The notes below the pieces were generated by a model. It was not told the DNA's origin, did not search any database, and saw only the letters and a list, made by a program, of their open reading frames with translations. A program made the translations under genes and the position numbers. DNA of 64,000 nt from Neonectria sp. B-13 (taxonomy: Eukaryota; Ascomycota; Sordariomycetes; Hypocreales; Nectriaceae): the NCBI GenBank assembly GCA_002682825.1, contig NOKP01000003.1:248001-312000 (forward strand), in the 5' to 3' direction. This document shows positions 34,308 to 45,680 of the stretch, piece after piece (the stretch's first letter is position 1; every line of letters starts with the position of its first letter).

Positions 34308-35474
34308 ATGGCGTCCTTCACCTCCCAGACCTACTCCCCCACCGAAGAGGCCGAGATCCAACAGTGGCTCACCACCTCGGAGCGCCTCAAGTCCTCCGAC
34401 GAGAAGTCCACCATCCTCGAGACCCTCAACTCCCACCTCTCCAGCCGCGCCACTCTTCTCGGCAGCAAGCCCAGCAAGGCCGACGTCGCCATCTACGAGA
34501 CGCTCGCCCCCGTTGTCGCCAAGTGGACTCCCGAGGAGCGCACCGGCGAGAAGGGCCACCCCCATGTCGTCCGCCACATCGACTTCGTCCAGAACTCCCC
34601 CCTCTTCGGTCTCGACGTCAAGGATGCCGACAAGGTCGCCGTCGACCAGGACAACATCCTCTACGTGAAGCCTCCCGTCGACGCCAAGGCCGAGAAGGAG
34701 CGCCTCAAGAAGGAGAAGGCCGCTGCCGCCGCCGCCGGTGGTGAGGCCTCTCTTGTCGATCGCACCAAGGAGAAGGTCCAGGAGAAGGTCGAGCAGGTCA
34801 AGGAGAAGGTCGCCGGCGCCAAGACCACCAAGAAGGAGAAGAAGGAGAAGGCTCCCAAGCAGCAGAAGGCTGCCGCTCCCGCCGCTCCCCTGTTGCCTTC
34901 CCTCATCGACCTCCGTGTCGGCCACATCCTCAAGGCTATCCAACACCCCGACGCCGACTCCCTGTACGTCTCCACCATTGCCGTCGGCGACGCCGCCAGC
35001 GAGGACTACACCGAGTACGAGGGCCAGATCTGCCGTACCGTCTGCTCCGGCCTCAACGGCCTGATCCCTCTCGAGGAGATGCAGGGCCGCAAGGTCGTTG
35101 TCGTCTGCAACCTCAAGCCCGTCAAGATGCGTGGTATCAAGTCCTGCGCCATGGTCCTGGCCGCCTCCCCCGTCCCCAAGGAGGGCGAGGACGATCACAA
35201 GGGCCCCGTCGAGCTCGTCGCCCCTCCTCCGGGCGCCAAGGCTGGTGAGCGCGTCTTCTTCGAGGGCTTCGATGGCAAGTCCGAGGGTGTCCTCAACCCC
35301 AAGAAGAAGATCTGGGAGACCTTCCAGCCTGGATTCACCACCACCGACGCTCTCGAGGTTGCGTTTGACGCCAGCGTCGTGGAGCAGCTCGGCAAGACTG
35401 GCATTGCGAAGCTTGTTACTGAGAGTGGCGGTGTCTGCACTGTCCCCAGCCTGACTGGTGCCCAGGTCCGATAA
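34308..35474 (+). CDS. ARC1: ARC1-like tRNA-binding cofactor of aminoacyl-tRNA synthetases (EMAP II-type OB fold)
   Basis: Intronless; 388 residues from ATG 34308 (MASFTSQTYSPTEEAEIQQW; context agaATGG). The N-terminal ~110 residues resemble the GST-like docking domain (LGSKPSKADVAIYETLAPVV). A Lys/Ala-rich linker spans about 115-190 (KEKVQEKVEQVKEKV). The C-terminal OB fold starts near 197: PSLIDLRVGHILKAIQHPDA, DSLYVSTIAVGD, RTVCSGLNGLIPLEEM, NLKPVKMRGIKSCAMVLAAS, VFFEGFDGKSEGVLNPKKK. In yeast Arc1p binds MetRS and GluRS and increases tRNA affinity; the same role is likely here in the cytosol. An upstream in-frame ATG at 34056 would add 84 residues with an Arg/Ser/Leu-rich presequence-like end (RVLRPATRSLSSFRLLTRN). 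Confidence 0.9.
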   Translation: MASFTSQTYSPTEEAEIQQWLTTSERLKSSDEKSTILETLNSHLSSRATLLGSKPSKADVAIYETLAPVVAKWTPEERTGEKGHPHVVRHIDFVQNSPLFGLDVKDADKVAVDQDNILYVKPPVDAKAEKERLKKEKAAAAAAGGEASLVDRTKEKVQEKVEQVKEKVAGAKTTKKEKKEKAPKQQKAAAPAAPLLPSLIDLRVGHILKAIQHPDADSLYVSTIAVGDAASEDYTEYEGQICRTVCSGLNGLIPLEEMQGRKVVVVCNLKPVKMRGIKSCAMVLAASPVPKEGEDDHKGPVELVAPPPGAKAGERVFFEGFDGKSEGVLNPKKKIWETFQPGFTTTDALEVAFDASVVEQLGKTGIAKLVTESGGVCTVPSLTGAQVR

Positions 35475-36464
35475 ACACGCACAGTTTAGTATGGGAGTAA
35501 AACAAATCCGTAGCTTAGTATATCTGACACAGGTGGATGAATAGATGAGACAAAAGTCAATTGATCGCTTCTTCAGAGCTTCCAGCCCACCATTGCACAA
35601 AGGCATGCTTTCTACAAGTCAAAATATCTCTACAACAATTCAAGAAGCTTCGTAAGATAACAATCGAGAAAGAAACCCATTACTTAGCTACCATGATTAG
35701 AGCACACGAGGCGAATTGTGATATATAGTCCGATTGGGGTTGTCCGTGTAGGGTAGTTGTGCCGATGATATTTCCACGCGACTTGCCACCCTTTCTCTCG
35801 TTCAATGCACTCTTAGTGAGCTGAAAGAAGTATAGTAATTGAAGCTCATTATTGTATTATCTTTGTACTACCTTGTTAGTATTATGATACAGTACCTTTC
35901 TAACACCGTCCCGCAATTCCCTGGCAAGAGTAAAACATCCATGAACAGTTCTGTTGCAATAGCGGGGAAGCAAAATCGTTGAATTGTCAGGTTCTTTGAT
36001 CAAGAACAGGACAGATGATACTGCTCTGGGCTAGGATGTTCACGCTCAACTCAAGTGTCACTCGGAGTATTCAGCAAACATCTTCAGCAACACTAAATAT
36101 GCACAAGGTTTTGTTGATTGTCTCATGAGAGTTGGTTCATCGTTCTCGTCATCTATCCCTACACCCCAGTGATCTATAACTTCAACCTAGTATAGACACC
36201 CTCTATTCCCATCTCATCTAGACATCGTGATATACAAAAAGTGTACACCGTCTCGCTTGTATGTACAAAGCAGAATCCGACAGCCTCCAAGGCTATGCTC
36301 CATCCCAATGCTTTTTCGGTGTTCGCGCAACTCCTCGCCTTTTAAATAAACGCCATCATGCCTCAGCGAAGCCAAAGCCTTCGCCGAGTCCCTCATTAAA
36401 TGTGCAAACACAGTGGCAAGCACGCTAATCATACACGAGGGAGTGAATACCTTAGTCAAGATAG
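35475..36464. other. Convergent intergenic region, ARC1-like gene / RPO41
   Basis: About 990 bases between two facing stop codons. It is moderately AT-rich. A short minus-strand frame immediately after the RPO41 stop (to 36214) has no ATG near its start and looks like 3' UTR. No gene supported. Confidence 0.5.
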
Positions 36465-39400
36465 TCACGAAAAGAAATACTTACTATCCCGGAGTTGAGA
36501 GACGTCAAAGTCGCCCTGTCAAAAGTGTGAGCGGGGAACTTCATATACCTCGGGGATGATCATAACATACCTTCTTGGGGAGATCAGGGAATGTCAAAGG
36601 CAGCCAGATGGCTATTGGCGTTTTGACCTTGGGTTGAGCTCTGGGCTTCTTTGGCTCAGTCACCTCGTTCTCGAAGAGGGAGATGTGCATTCGACTGAGC
36701 AGGGCCTCGGTAAAGTCGGTCGACTTCTGAGTGGCGAGCTCGTCCTCCTGCATCTGCTTCACTTTCTTTGCGAGGGCGATCTCATCAAGCTTCGCCTCGC
36801 CCTCGGGAATGCTTCCAAGAGCCATCTCCTCGGTTTCTTCACGAATCACCACATCCTCTTCGTCTGCGGACATTTCCTCGTAAATTGAGGCAGGAGTCAC
36901 AATCTTATTTGCTGCTTCCAGATCCCAGGGGTTCCCGGATTGCCGAAGAGTGTTGCGCTTGTACTCCAGCATAATTTCCTCGTTGGCGTTGAGTCTGCTG
37001 GACTTGCGAAGTTCCTTGATCTTCAGAGCGACCGGGGTGTGGGGGTCAATGTGAGCGAGGTAGAGGGACCCCTTGTATCGGGCGTCAAACTCTTTAGCTA
37101 GTCGGCCGACGACGTCCTCCTCGTGGATCCGAATGAAAGAATCTCGGATAACACCATTCATGACATCCACATCCGCAGCATGCGTCCAGAAAGAGTCGTG
37201 GACGGCGGCAAAGTCTAGCCCAAGCTCGTTGCATTGCAGGGCAGAGAGCAACATGTGACTAGCATCTAGCGAGTGGATGAAGTTGGGAGGAAATCCTTGA
37301 AGTTGCTTTCTTCGGTTGACAGGGTCGGTCGTTTCGCTGACAGTGTACGCGACACTCTGCAAGCAAGTTCGGACTTCCTTCACACTGGTTTTGCGATACG
37401 GCTGTGCGACAGGCATTCGAAGAGGGGTGGTCCAAACAACAGTAGAGCGGAACTGCTGAGTTAACTCGTCAAGTGACATTCTGGTGATCTTGGGCATCTT
37501 CGGCTTCTTGGGCACCTTGGGCTTCTTGGGCTTCTTGGGCTTTCCGGTCTTGGTCGTCTCCACCTCGGCCATCTCAACCTCAGTAGGAGGCACATCAGGG
37601 GATTCTGTCAACGAATTCTCATCCTCGTAGGTCTCGGCGATTTGCTGGAGCTGGGCAGGGGTAAGGGCTCTGCACACGCGGCCACCGAGCTCGCCCAGCC
37701 AATATTGGATATCGTGAGCACCACGGAACATGGTGGCAAGGGCGCTGAAGATATGTCTGGCGATGTAGGTAGCGAGTAGCAAGTGAGGGACGCCGCATTC
37801 TTTGAATAAGTTGGGATAAAGTGCGTCGATCTGCTTGCACACCTGATTCTTGGCTCCTGCAAATGTGACACCGTAGACGTTGGTCATGACAGTCTGTTTG
37901 ACGACCTTTCGGGTGATCTTGTCGAGAACGATTTCCGCCAAGCGATTCTTAGCAGCGGCGTCCTTCGCAATGGACTCCTTCACCAGGTTGGCAACGGCAG
38001 AGTACACATCGGCGGGCCGGCTTCCAGGCATAAGGTTGACCTGCTGAGCACCCCAAGTATCACCACCGAGTGCGGCATAGTGCTGAAGACCGTTGCAGGT
38101 GCCATCCTGATGCACCGGTAACTGAGAAATAAACTTGCTGGGATCGTCCAGCTTATGAGCCGCACTCAGCTCAAAGCAAGCAGCAAGACATTGCCATGGA
38201 TCCTCGGCCTTTAACCACCACTGGGCACCCTTGAAGGGGCTCGTTGCCGAATCCACAATGTTCGCAAGGTTGTCGGTGGCAAAGGCCTCCCGCTCGTCAA
38301 AGCTGGCCTTGTCGAATCCGTAGACGTTGGCTAGATGGATCTTCAGCCACCTCAGACCGTGGGGGCCCAACTCCTTTCCCTTCGCAAACTTTAGGAGGGC
38401 CCGCGTGTGATCTGCTCCCATATGGTTGAGGTACGTAGGGATGGGATAGGCTCGGCCGCGGTAGTCGACGTTGTGAGGAAAGTAGACCGTTTGGTTGCGG
38501 AACGCTCTCGCAATTTCGAGCTGTAAATTCATAAAGCATCGTTGAGAGTGAAGGGCGGATCGCTCGTTCTCTGTGGCTTTGACGGCACGAATCCATCGTC
38601 TTCGAATCAAGGGATCCTCAGCGGAGTCTGGCTCAGGAGGGGCTTCCAGATCGGGGCGAAGGGGTGGTATGTTTGCGATCGACTCGCCTGTGTTCCATGC
38701 CTCCATCATTGCGTCCAAAACGTCCCGGTTGATCCTCCAAGGAGTCTTTCCAAGCACATCTAATCCCTTGAACACTTGCTTCATGTCGCCCCGTTTAATT
38801 GCCGCTTTGGTGTATAATTTCTGCTCTTCGTCCCCGGGCTTGACACGAACAAGGGGGGCCTTGCTCTCCAAGAACCCACCATCGTACATGCGTTGCCAGG
38901 GCTTCGGCTCGGCAACCATAGGCAGATGTTTCGCGAGGAAATCGCCTACAGGCTCTCGCTTCATGCGTTCAACAAGATCCGCATTCAGCACGAGCACACC
39001 AAGCTTTTTTCCTCTTCGCGGCGACATCATGTGGGAGAATGCAGGCTGGTATTGGCTGATGAGGTCACCGGTGACTGGGTGCGTCCTGACAACCTTGACC
39101 TTGGCGGTATCGATCAGTGACTTGAGGAGGATGGATCCGACTTGTGCCTTGATGGCCAGTGACCAAGGCTTCTTCCATCCCTGATCTTTCTGCTCAATTT
39201 CGGGCCCTGTCGCGTCCATGATGATTTCATCACTGCTTAGTTTGACTTCTTCATTGCTTCCGATGAATTGAACCTTGCGATGGCGACGTCGCTCCTTTTT
39301 ACGCTTGTCCTCCTCCTGAAGGCGAAGGTCCTCTTGCGCAACTCGAGAAACGTCGTTGATAAGTCGGGCGACGACGACACCCTTGTCGATACCCATCATT

Positions 39401-40764
39401 GCACCATGATTGAGCACTGACAGAATGGTCACCGCGGAAAGTCGGGTTGCGTTAGCCTGGCGAAGAAAGGGTCCGTATACACAACGCTCCAGGTCCTCCT
39501 CGGACTTGGAGACGTTGCTTTCGGACTCCTCGATCTTGGCAATCTCTATCTTCAATCGGGCCTCCATTCCCTTGAGCCAGGAGGGAAGATAGTGCGCTAA
39601 GGACCCGTCCTCCGTGTTGGCGTTGAGGGCAGTGTTGACGCCCATTTTCTGAAGATGTTTCCTCTGGTCTCGCCATTTTGCAATCGCGGCGTCGATGGAA
39701 TCGCGTTCTAACCGAACCTGAAATTCGCGCTGCTCCTCTACGGACAGCTTTGAAATGTCGACGTTTTCGAGTTGGGTCATGAGACTCAGACCTTGCTTTA
39801 AAGTCGTGAGACCTCCGCCTCGTTGTGGGGTAACTAAGACTTCTGGGTAGGACTCGGCTTCGGAGGTTTCTGCCATGTCGATACCTTCCAATATGTCCAG
39901 TTGTTCCTCCTCGGATGCCAGGGTGACTTCAGCATCTTCCTCTTCGGGGGCGAAATTGTAGGTGGGGCAAATCTCCGTGATGACAGCGAGATCCGAGTCG
40001 CTGAGGACATCGGCCATGCTGAGCACTCGTAGACCAGCCTCGCCGGGAGCCATGCTCATATATCGGTTTATGAGGCGCTCTAATCTTGCTCCTCGCTCGG
40101 AGAGGAGGGAAGCTTTGAGCATACACGCAATCGTCTCGGCTGTTTGGGGGATGCCTTCGTTTCGGATCTCAAGCTCATACCACTTGTGCAGTTGCTCGGC
40201 TCGTGTTCGATCGGGGTTGGTTCGCAGCTGATTGAGCGACGCTCGGAGGTACTGGTTGTGAAGGCTGGTTCGTTCTTCGACTGGGACAACTCCAATGGTG
40301 TTGAAGCGTTTTAAAACAAGGGCGGCTCTCTCGAGTTTTCCAACCTGCACGCAGGCATTAAAAACCTGCACCATGTCGTCGGAATCGCCGGGAATGCCAT
40401 GCGAGTTCATTTTGGTTGTCGGCCGGGGGGCTCCTGGTTCGGGGATAACTACTGGGGAGTCCCAGGTTTGTCCAAAATAAGGTGAGGTCGCCTCGAATGG
40501 TGGCATGGCGGAGCCCGTAAGTACATTGTAGGGGGAGTCGAGCTTGAAGTCATCGGCAACCGTAGCAAGTTTCCGGCCATGGGATTTCCCATGGCTAGAC
40601 TCTGATGGTCGTCGCGCCCGAGGCTGGAGCTGTGTGAGGAGACATCGTCGACCGAGGGTTGAGCTTGCGAGATGCAGCGGTAAGCATCTCGATTGGCGTC
40701 CAATTGGCCTCAGGGCGGTAGCCTGATGGAGCGTAATGCTCCTCCGGGTTTGCCGGGCTAGCAT
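36465..40764 (-). CDS. RPO41: Mitochondrial DNA-directed RNA polymerase (Rpo41; Neurospora CYT-5)
   Basis: Two exons, 40764-36571 and 36515-36465; the 55-nt GT-AG intron leads into a 16-residue last exon (GDFDVSQLRDSKYFFS). Total 1414 residues. The start at 40764 (gccATG) gives a mitochondrial presequence (MLARQTRRSITLHQATALRP). The N-terminal domain contains PPR-like helices (MVQVFNACVQVGKLERAALV). The single-subunit T7-like polymerase domain carries RGRAYPIPTYLNHMGADHTR, motif A HQDGTCNGLQHYAALGG (about 880), motif B region KQTVMTNVYGVTFAGAKNQV (about 953) and motif C AAVHDSFWTHAADV (about 1186), plus FPPNFIHSLDASHM. It transcribes mtDNA in the matrix. An acidic and KPKKPK-rich insertion lies between motifs B and C. 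The open frame continues upstream of 40764 without another ATG. Confidence 0.96.
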
Positions 40765-41492
40765 GGCGAATTCGTATTGTGTTCGATAAGAGAGACTGGG
40801 CGTCGGTCCCGTTGCGCGCGAGGAGGAAGGCGGGAGTCTCAACAGGCGACAAGAGTGCTGAGAGCGGTTCGGGAGGGATTAATGCATTAGAGTAAGTAAA
40901 AATGAGGCGACGTGACGGACAGCAGCTAAGCCTGTGGTAGCGGATGTTGAGGACGCCTACGCTCTGCTTCGTTGTCTTGTCGCGTGAAGCTGGAAGTGAT
41001 GGGAGATCAGCTCCAAAATTTTCCTCTTGATAGGGTGGATGTCTACGGCCTGAGCGGCGAGACGGTCACGTGCATAATATCCTTATGTGCACATTAAGTT
41101 CATGTACATGCACCTCACCAATCACCTCCCTAGAGCATTTCACCCTTTCACAAGTAGAGTTATTTCAAGGCTGATCATATATCTAAACTGGTACCGAGAA
41201 CTACTACTCTAATCTCTAATCATATTCGTTTTTTAAATAAAAAAATTTAATATTTCCTTAATAACAATGAGTTTAAACGTAAATGGATACGATGATAGGT
41301 GTTTGATGGAGAAGCTTGGCTTACTTATCACGTGCGTCCATGACGGGATGTTACCGCCCCACCTGCTAAATTCGCGGCGCCGAGCTTTGACGGCAAGTCG
41401 GACTTCCCCACCGAACGGATTGAGCTGGACAGGTCTTTTGTCCGGCAGTTGTCTGTATTTTTTTTTGGTTTGCGACACCAAAAAATCTCGAG
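40765..41492. promoter_or_regulatory. Shared divergent promoter region, RPO41 / ATP25
   Basis: 728 bases between the two start codons of divergently transcribed mitochondrial biogenesis genes. 41080-41280 is AT-rich. No TATA-like element stands out at a convincing distance from either ATG. Confidence 0.55.
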
Positions 41493-43436
41493 ATGCTTGC
41501 CCGCCCTACCGTTGCGGCATTGGCTTGCCGTCAATGCCAGTCAGCCGTTCTTCGAGCGATTGTTTCAAGGCCAGCCTCCAGTGGCTTCCGCAGCCTGCCC
41601 CTGCGACAAAATAGACAGCTTCCGATCCTGACGCAAAGATTCTTCTCCCAAGAGCGAACAACTGAGCCGGCCGAACAAGAAGATTCCGAAGTCGAAATTC
41701 CTTCTGAAGAGGACCTCCTTGATGAGTCCCCCCTCGAGCCCGCCAAGTCTGCCGAGCCTCGCGGTGTGCCCTGGTTCCTCGAGGTTGATCCGCCTCGACA
41801 TCCCCCAAGTCAACATGCGGTCGAACTGCCCAAGATTCCCGATGACGCCCCCGCCGTCGTCACACCGATGTTGAAGTACATCTTTGAGGACATGGGATTG
41901 GACGAGATTTCTCTTCTGGACCTGCGCGACCTCGACCCCCCCGCTGCTCTAGGCCCCAACCTGATTATGCTCTTTGGAACGACTCGAAGCGAGAGGCATC
42001 TCCATATCTCATCCGGAAGACTTGTGCGATGGCTCAAGCGAAACTATAAGATCGACGCTCGAGCTGATGGCCTCATTGGCCCCGGCGAGCTGAGGACCAA
42101 GCTGCGCCGTCTCCGGAAGAAAGCCAAGCTGATGGGCACCAACACCGCCATCGTCCCGGGTGGCGACAATGGTATCTCGACGGGCTGGGTTTGCGTCAAC
42201 TTCTCCTCCAACAGCGGCAACTCCAACGAGGTGGAAAGCTTCGATGACACTGGACGGTTCTCGGGATTTGGCGCATCTCCAACAGGCACGACCATCGTGA
42301 TACAGTGCATGACCGAGGCCCGACGAAACGAGCTTAGCTTGGAATCACTGTGGCAAGGCATCTTGAAGAGAAGTCTGCAGAAGGGCAAGAAGGTTCGGGG
42401 GGAGAAGGCGGTTGACGAGGCAGAGCTAGATGCGCTGGTGGCTGCCAGGGTGCAAATTCCCGCCAGCCTAGCTCACACTGTCGGGGCTCGCAGCCGGCCT
42501 ACAGCCAACCCGGCTGACTTGCAGTGGCAAGCCATGAAGCAGGCGTCCAAGCAACATCGGTACTACTCTACAACTGCACGACGGCTATTGCCTTCGCTTG
42601 AAGAGAGCTACTCGCGCTGGGTACCCCAACCGTCGAGCAGTGCTGGGGCAGAAGGCTCACCGGCGGCTGCTGGCCCCGACCTAGAGCAAATGCGCAAGCT
42701 TGTTAGCGACATCCAATTGGCCGGGATTCCCTTCAACCAGGACATGCTCCAAAACGTGATCCGGGATATCCTCAAGTCGCCATCCGATGCCGAGAATGCC
42801 GCTGCGGAGCGACTCGCCCTCGTCGATCAGCTGCTTTTGACCGCCGAGGAGCGGGGCATGAGCATCTGGAACAACGATATGTTCGTCACCCTCGTCGAGT
42901 CAGCCGTCACCTCACCGTCCTACGGCGCCGAGCTCCAACGTGCCCAGAAGAATGTCGAGTATCTCATAAACCAGAAAGCGTGCAATTTCGACCACGACCA
43001 GATCCTGCGCTTGATGACGGCGTACGCATCGCGCCAGGACTGGACCCGGTTCTGGGACGCTTTCCGCATGCCCTCCAGATTCAAGAAGGCGCGGGAACAT
43101 GGACTCTACAGGTTCGTCTACCGCACCATGGCGGACACCAAAAACCAAAAGATGTGCATCGAGGCTCTGCGCTGGGTGTACCCGGAAATGGTGAGCCAAA
43201 ACCCGCCCGTGTTGGCTATCGGCGCGCTCTACGATGCCCTCAAGGCCTGCATCTTGGTCGCAGACCCGCAGGCGGAGGACTTGCTTCACAACCCGCCCGA
43301 CCAATTCCCCTCGATTCTCGAGGAGCGACGACTGCTCAACAGGGAGTTCCTCAAAATCCTGCGGGAGGTGGAAGCTACGCGCGAGCAGCTCTCTTCCTTG
43401 GGGCCCGCGCAAATGCTACACCAGCGCAACCAATAG
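41493..43436 (+). CDS. ATP25: ATP25, mitochondrial ATP synthase assembly / mRNA stability factor
   Basis: Intronless, 647 residues. Starts with a presequence (MLARPTVAALACRQCQSAVL, then RSLPLRQNRQLPILTQRFFS). The N-terminal half holds an RsfS/Iojap-like domain: MGLDEISLLDLRDLDPPAAL, LIMLFGTTRSERHLHISSGR, VRWLKRNYKI, and then LRRKAKLMG-like basic helices. The C-terminal half is helical and similar to the ATP25 M-domain (DQLLLTAEERGMSIWNNDMF, DFDHDQILRLMTAYASRQDW-like). In yeast the precursor is cleaved: the C-terminal part stabilises mitochondrial ATP9 mRNA and the N-terminal part acts with the ribosome or in Atp9 ring assembly. If ATP9 is nuclear-encoded in this fungus, as in many filamentous species, the role may differ. 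It shares a promoter region with RPO41. Confidence 0.92.
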   Translation: MLARPTVAALACRQCQSAVLRAIVSRPASSGFRSLPLRQNRQLPILTQRFFSQERTTEPAEQEDSEVEIPSEEDLLDESPLEPAKSAEPRGVPWFLEVDPPRHPPSQHAVELPKIPDDAPAVVTPMLKYIFEDMGLDEISLLDLRDLDPPAALGPNLIMLFGTTRSERHLHISSGRLVRWLKRNYKIDARADGLIGPGELRTKLRRLRKKAKLMGTNTAIVPGGDNGISTGWVCVNFSSNSGNSNEVESFDDTGRFSGFGASPTGTTIVIQCMTEARRNELSLESLWQGILKRSLQKGKKVRGEKAVDEAELDALVAARVQIPASLAHTVGARSRPTANPADLQWQAMKQASKQHRYYSTTARRLLPSLEESYSRWVPQPSSSAGAEGSPAAAGPDLEQMRKLVSDIQLAGIPFNQDMLQNVIRDILKSPSDAENAAAERLALVDQLLLTAEERGMSIWNNDMFVTLVESAVTSPSYGAELQRAQKNVEYLINQKACNFDHDQILRLMTAYASRQDWTRFWDAFRMPSRFKKAREHGLYRFVYRTMADTKNQKMCIEALRWVYPEMVSQNPPVLAIGALYDALKACILVADPQAEDLLHNPPDQFPSILEERRLLNREFLKILREVEATREQLSSLGPAQMLHQRNQ

Positions 43437-43734
43437 CCTTCCTAGCTTGCTGCATGAATGTCTCAGCTGTGAGAGTACTTTGTTTGATTGCCTACTTAGG
43501 TGGGCAGGTTCGCCGGAGGATTCGGATGGGAGCATAGGGCTGAGGAGCCGCGGGTGGCTGCAGGCGTTTGTTGTTTTGAATGTACTGTACATCACATTGA
43601 AAAGCCGACATAACTGTATCAACACTCCACAATGACGAGACCGGATAATATCATACTCGAACAAGAGGGGTTATATCCTAGATTGATGGTGATGCTTTGT
43701 GCAACGTCTATCCCCGCTCAGGTATCACAAGCCT

Positions 43735-44954
43735 TTAATTCTTCTTTAAAGCTTCCCTCAACAACGGCGCAACCTGTTTCCTGCTCGCAGCCAAGTTGTA
43801 CTGTCTCCAGGCCCTCCGACTCTCGCCATCATCCAGCGCGCCGTCGCTCCACGTCTCCAGCTCGAGCTTGTCGCCCAGCTTGCGGAAGCGCTTCACGGCC
43901 GCCTTGCCCTCGTCGGTCAGGCCCCAGACGAGCAGGTGGCGCTGGAACTGGTTGTCCGGGTGCGACGTGGTCATGAGGCTCGCGACATCGAGCCCGCGCT
44001 CGCGCGTCCAGTTGGCCAGGTCGTCGAGCAGCGGCACGGCGCCGCCGGCCTTGGCGACGAGGTAGTCGAAGCCTTGGACGCTGCAGCTGATGCCCAGCTT
44101 GAGCCCGGCCTCGTCCCACTCCTTGTAGTCCTTGCGGAAGATGTCGCGGAAGTTGAGGCTCGAGATGTCCTCCTTGACGGCGGAGATGTCGTCGAAGTAG
44201 CGGGTGCGGTCGAAAGACGGGTCGCGGATCTTGGCGCGCAGGAACTCCACGGCCTTGTGGTCCTTGTCGCGGACCTTCTCTTTGGCCGTCAGGTTGGTGG
44301 TGTCGGAGAGGATTGAGGCCAGGCCGATCTTGGCTAGCTTCTCGTCCTCGGCGGCTGCATCGCCGTTCTCAACCTCCCTGCTCAGGGCGTCCCATGCATG
44401 TCTCGTCTCATCGACGACAAGGCTCATGCAACTACCGCAGGGCTCCACTACCCTGGGACTGACGCTTTGACTGACGGCCTCCTCATCGGCATGGTGGTCG
44501 ATGCAGCCGACGACGCGGCCGGCGAACTTCTTGAGGGAGCCGGTGAGGCAATTGTGGTCGACGAGCATCCACCAGGTGTCATCGGGGTCCAGGTCCGGCA
44601 GCTCGGAGAGGGTCAGCAGGTCGGCGGGGGACAGGCCGGCCGACTTGAGGACGGCGGTCATCTCGGAGCGCAGGGCTAGGTCGGCGCGCGGGAGGTTGGA
44701 CAGCGGGATGTGAAGGGTGTGAGGAGGAGAGTTTGTGCGGATGTATGCATAGACGACGGCGGAGCTCAGCGAGTCGAGGTCTGTCAGACTCAGACTCAGA
44801 CTCGGGTTATTCTTCTTCTTGCTGCGACGGGGAACTCACCGGCAGATTCATTGCCGACGACAAAGGCCAAGGGAGCCGTCCGCTGAGCAGCCGGGGTTCC
44901 AATGGCTTTCCGGGCCGTGGCCAGAAAGGCCTGGATGGTCTGTCTGGAGGACAT
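43735..44954 (-). CDS. PPX1: Exopolyphosphatase Ppx1 (DHH/DHHA2 phosphoesterase)
   Basis: Two exons, 44954-44840 and 44780-43735, with a 59-nt intron, encode 386 residues. The metal-binding motif is split by the intron and joins as GNESAG-DLDSLSSA; further ligands are in MLVDHNCLTGSL and the DHH signature VVGCIDHHADEEAV, then EPCGSCMSLVV. The DHHA2-type C-terminal part includes KEDISSLNFRDIFRKDYKEW and HPDNQFQRHLLVWGLTDEG. It hydrolyses terminal phosphates from linear polyphosphate in cytosol and mitochondria. The intron contains a short (CAGACT)n repeat at 44785-44802. Its promoter faces that of the glutamine amidotransferase gene. Confidence 0.93.
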
Positions 44955-45680
44955 GGTTAAGAGCAAGGCAAAATAAGCAAGAAGCAAGATGTGAAGGTGT
45001 TGGTTGGTGGTGATGATGATGATGATGATGACGATGGAGAGAGAAGAAACCAGAAAAAATAAAGAAGAAAGAGGAAAACTCTGTCCCCGATTTACCAGCA
45101 GAACCTGGCAACAGGATCCGGCGATAACTCGAGGGGTTTTCGGTTTCGATGAGACTCTGGCCTTGGAGCTCAACTCGACTTTCAGACCTGATCCTGTCTG
45201 CGCCACGCCCTGGCAGAGCCAAGCCAGCACACCACTCGTCCCTCGACGTCACTCACGGGACGAAGGCGTTTGCGCGCCATTGGCTGCGAGTCAGCCACAG
45301 GCCTCTTCCAACGAGGCCCATCCCGGTCGCGCGGGCGCAGTGTGGCTTGACTTGGCTCTTGTGATCGACACCAGGGTAACATCCCTTGCTCCCACCGCCC
45401 GTCTGGATTCTGCCGTTATCGTGGGCCCCGATAGCGGGGGGATGTGCATATCGGACCCTGGCTTCTGCATCCGCGGCTCGGTTGGCTCTGGAGTCGGGAC
45501 GACGCCGGACAAGAATGGACCCTGATCTCCATGTATTCTCCTCGGAAACCAGTCTTTCTCCTTCTCCTTGTCGCTTCCGCTGCTCTGCTGTACTGGCACC
45601 TCTCGCCACATTCGTCCCGTGACCAATCCGTCGTCAACACCAACCACCCCGCCGACGATAACCCGTCTTCCGCCACGACC
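44955..45680. promoter_or_regulatory. Divergent promoter region, PPX1 / glutamine amidotransferase
   Basis: About 725 bases between start codons, less if the amidotransferase begins at 45531. It includes a (GAT)n microsatellite at about 45012-45032 in the PPX1 leader. Nothing else is recognised. Confidence 0.5.

Noticed and set aside
34167..35606. 479-codon minus-strand ORF opposite the ARC1-like gene
   Set aside because: It is the antisense of a GC-rich, Lys/Ala-codon-biased real gene; its translation is a Leu/Gly/Asp-rich low-complexity chain with no family signature.
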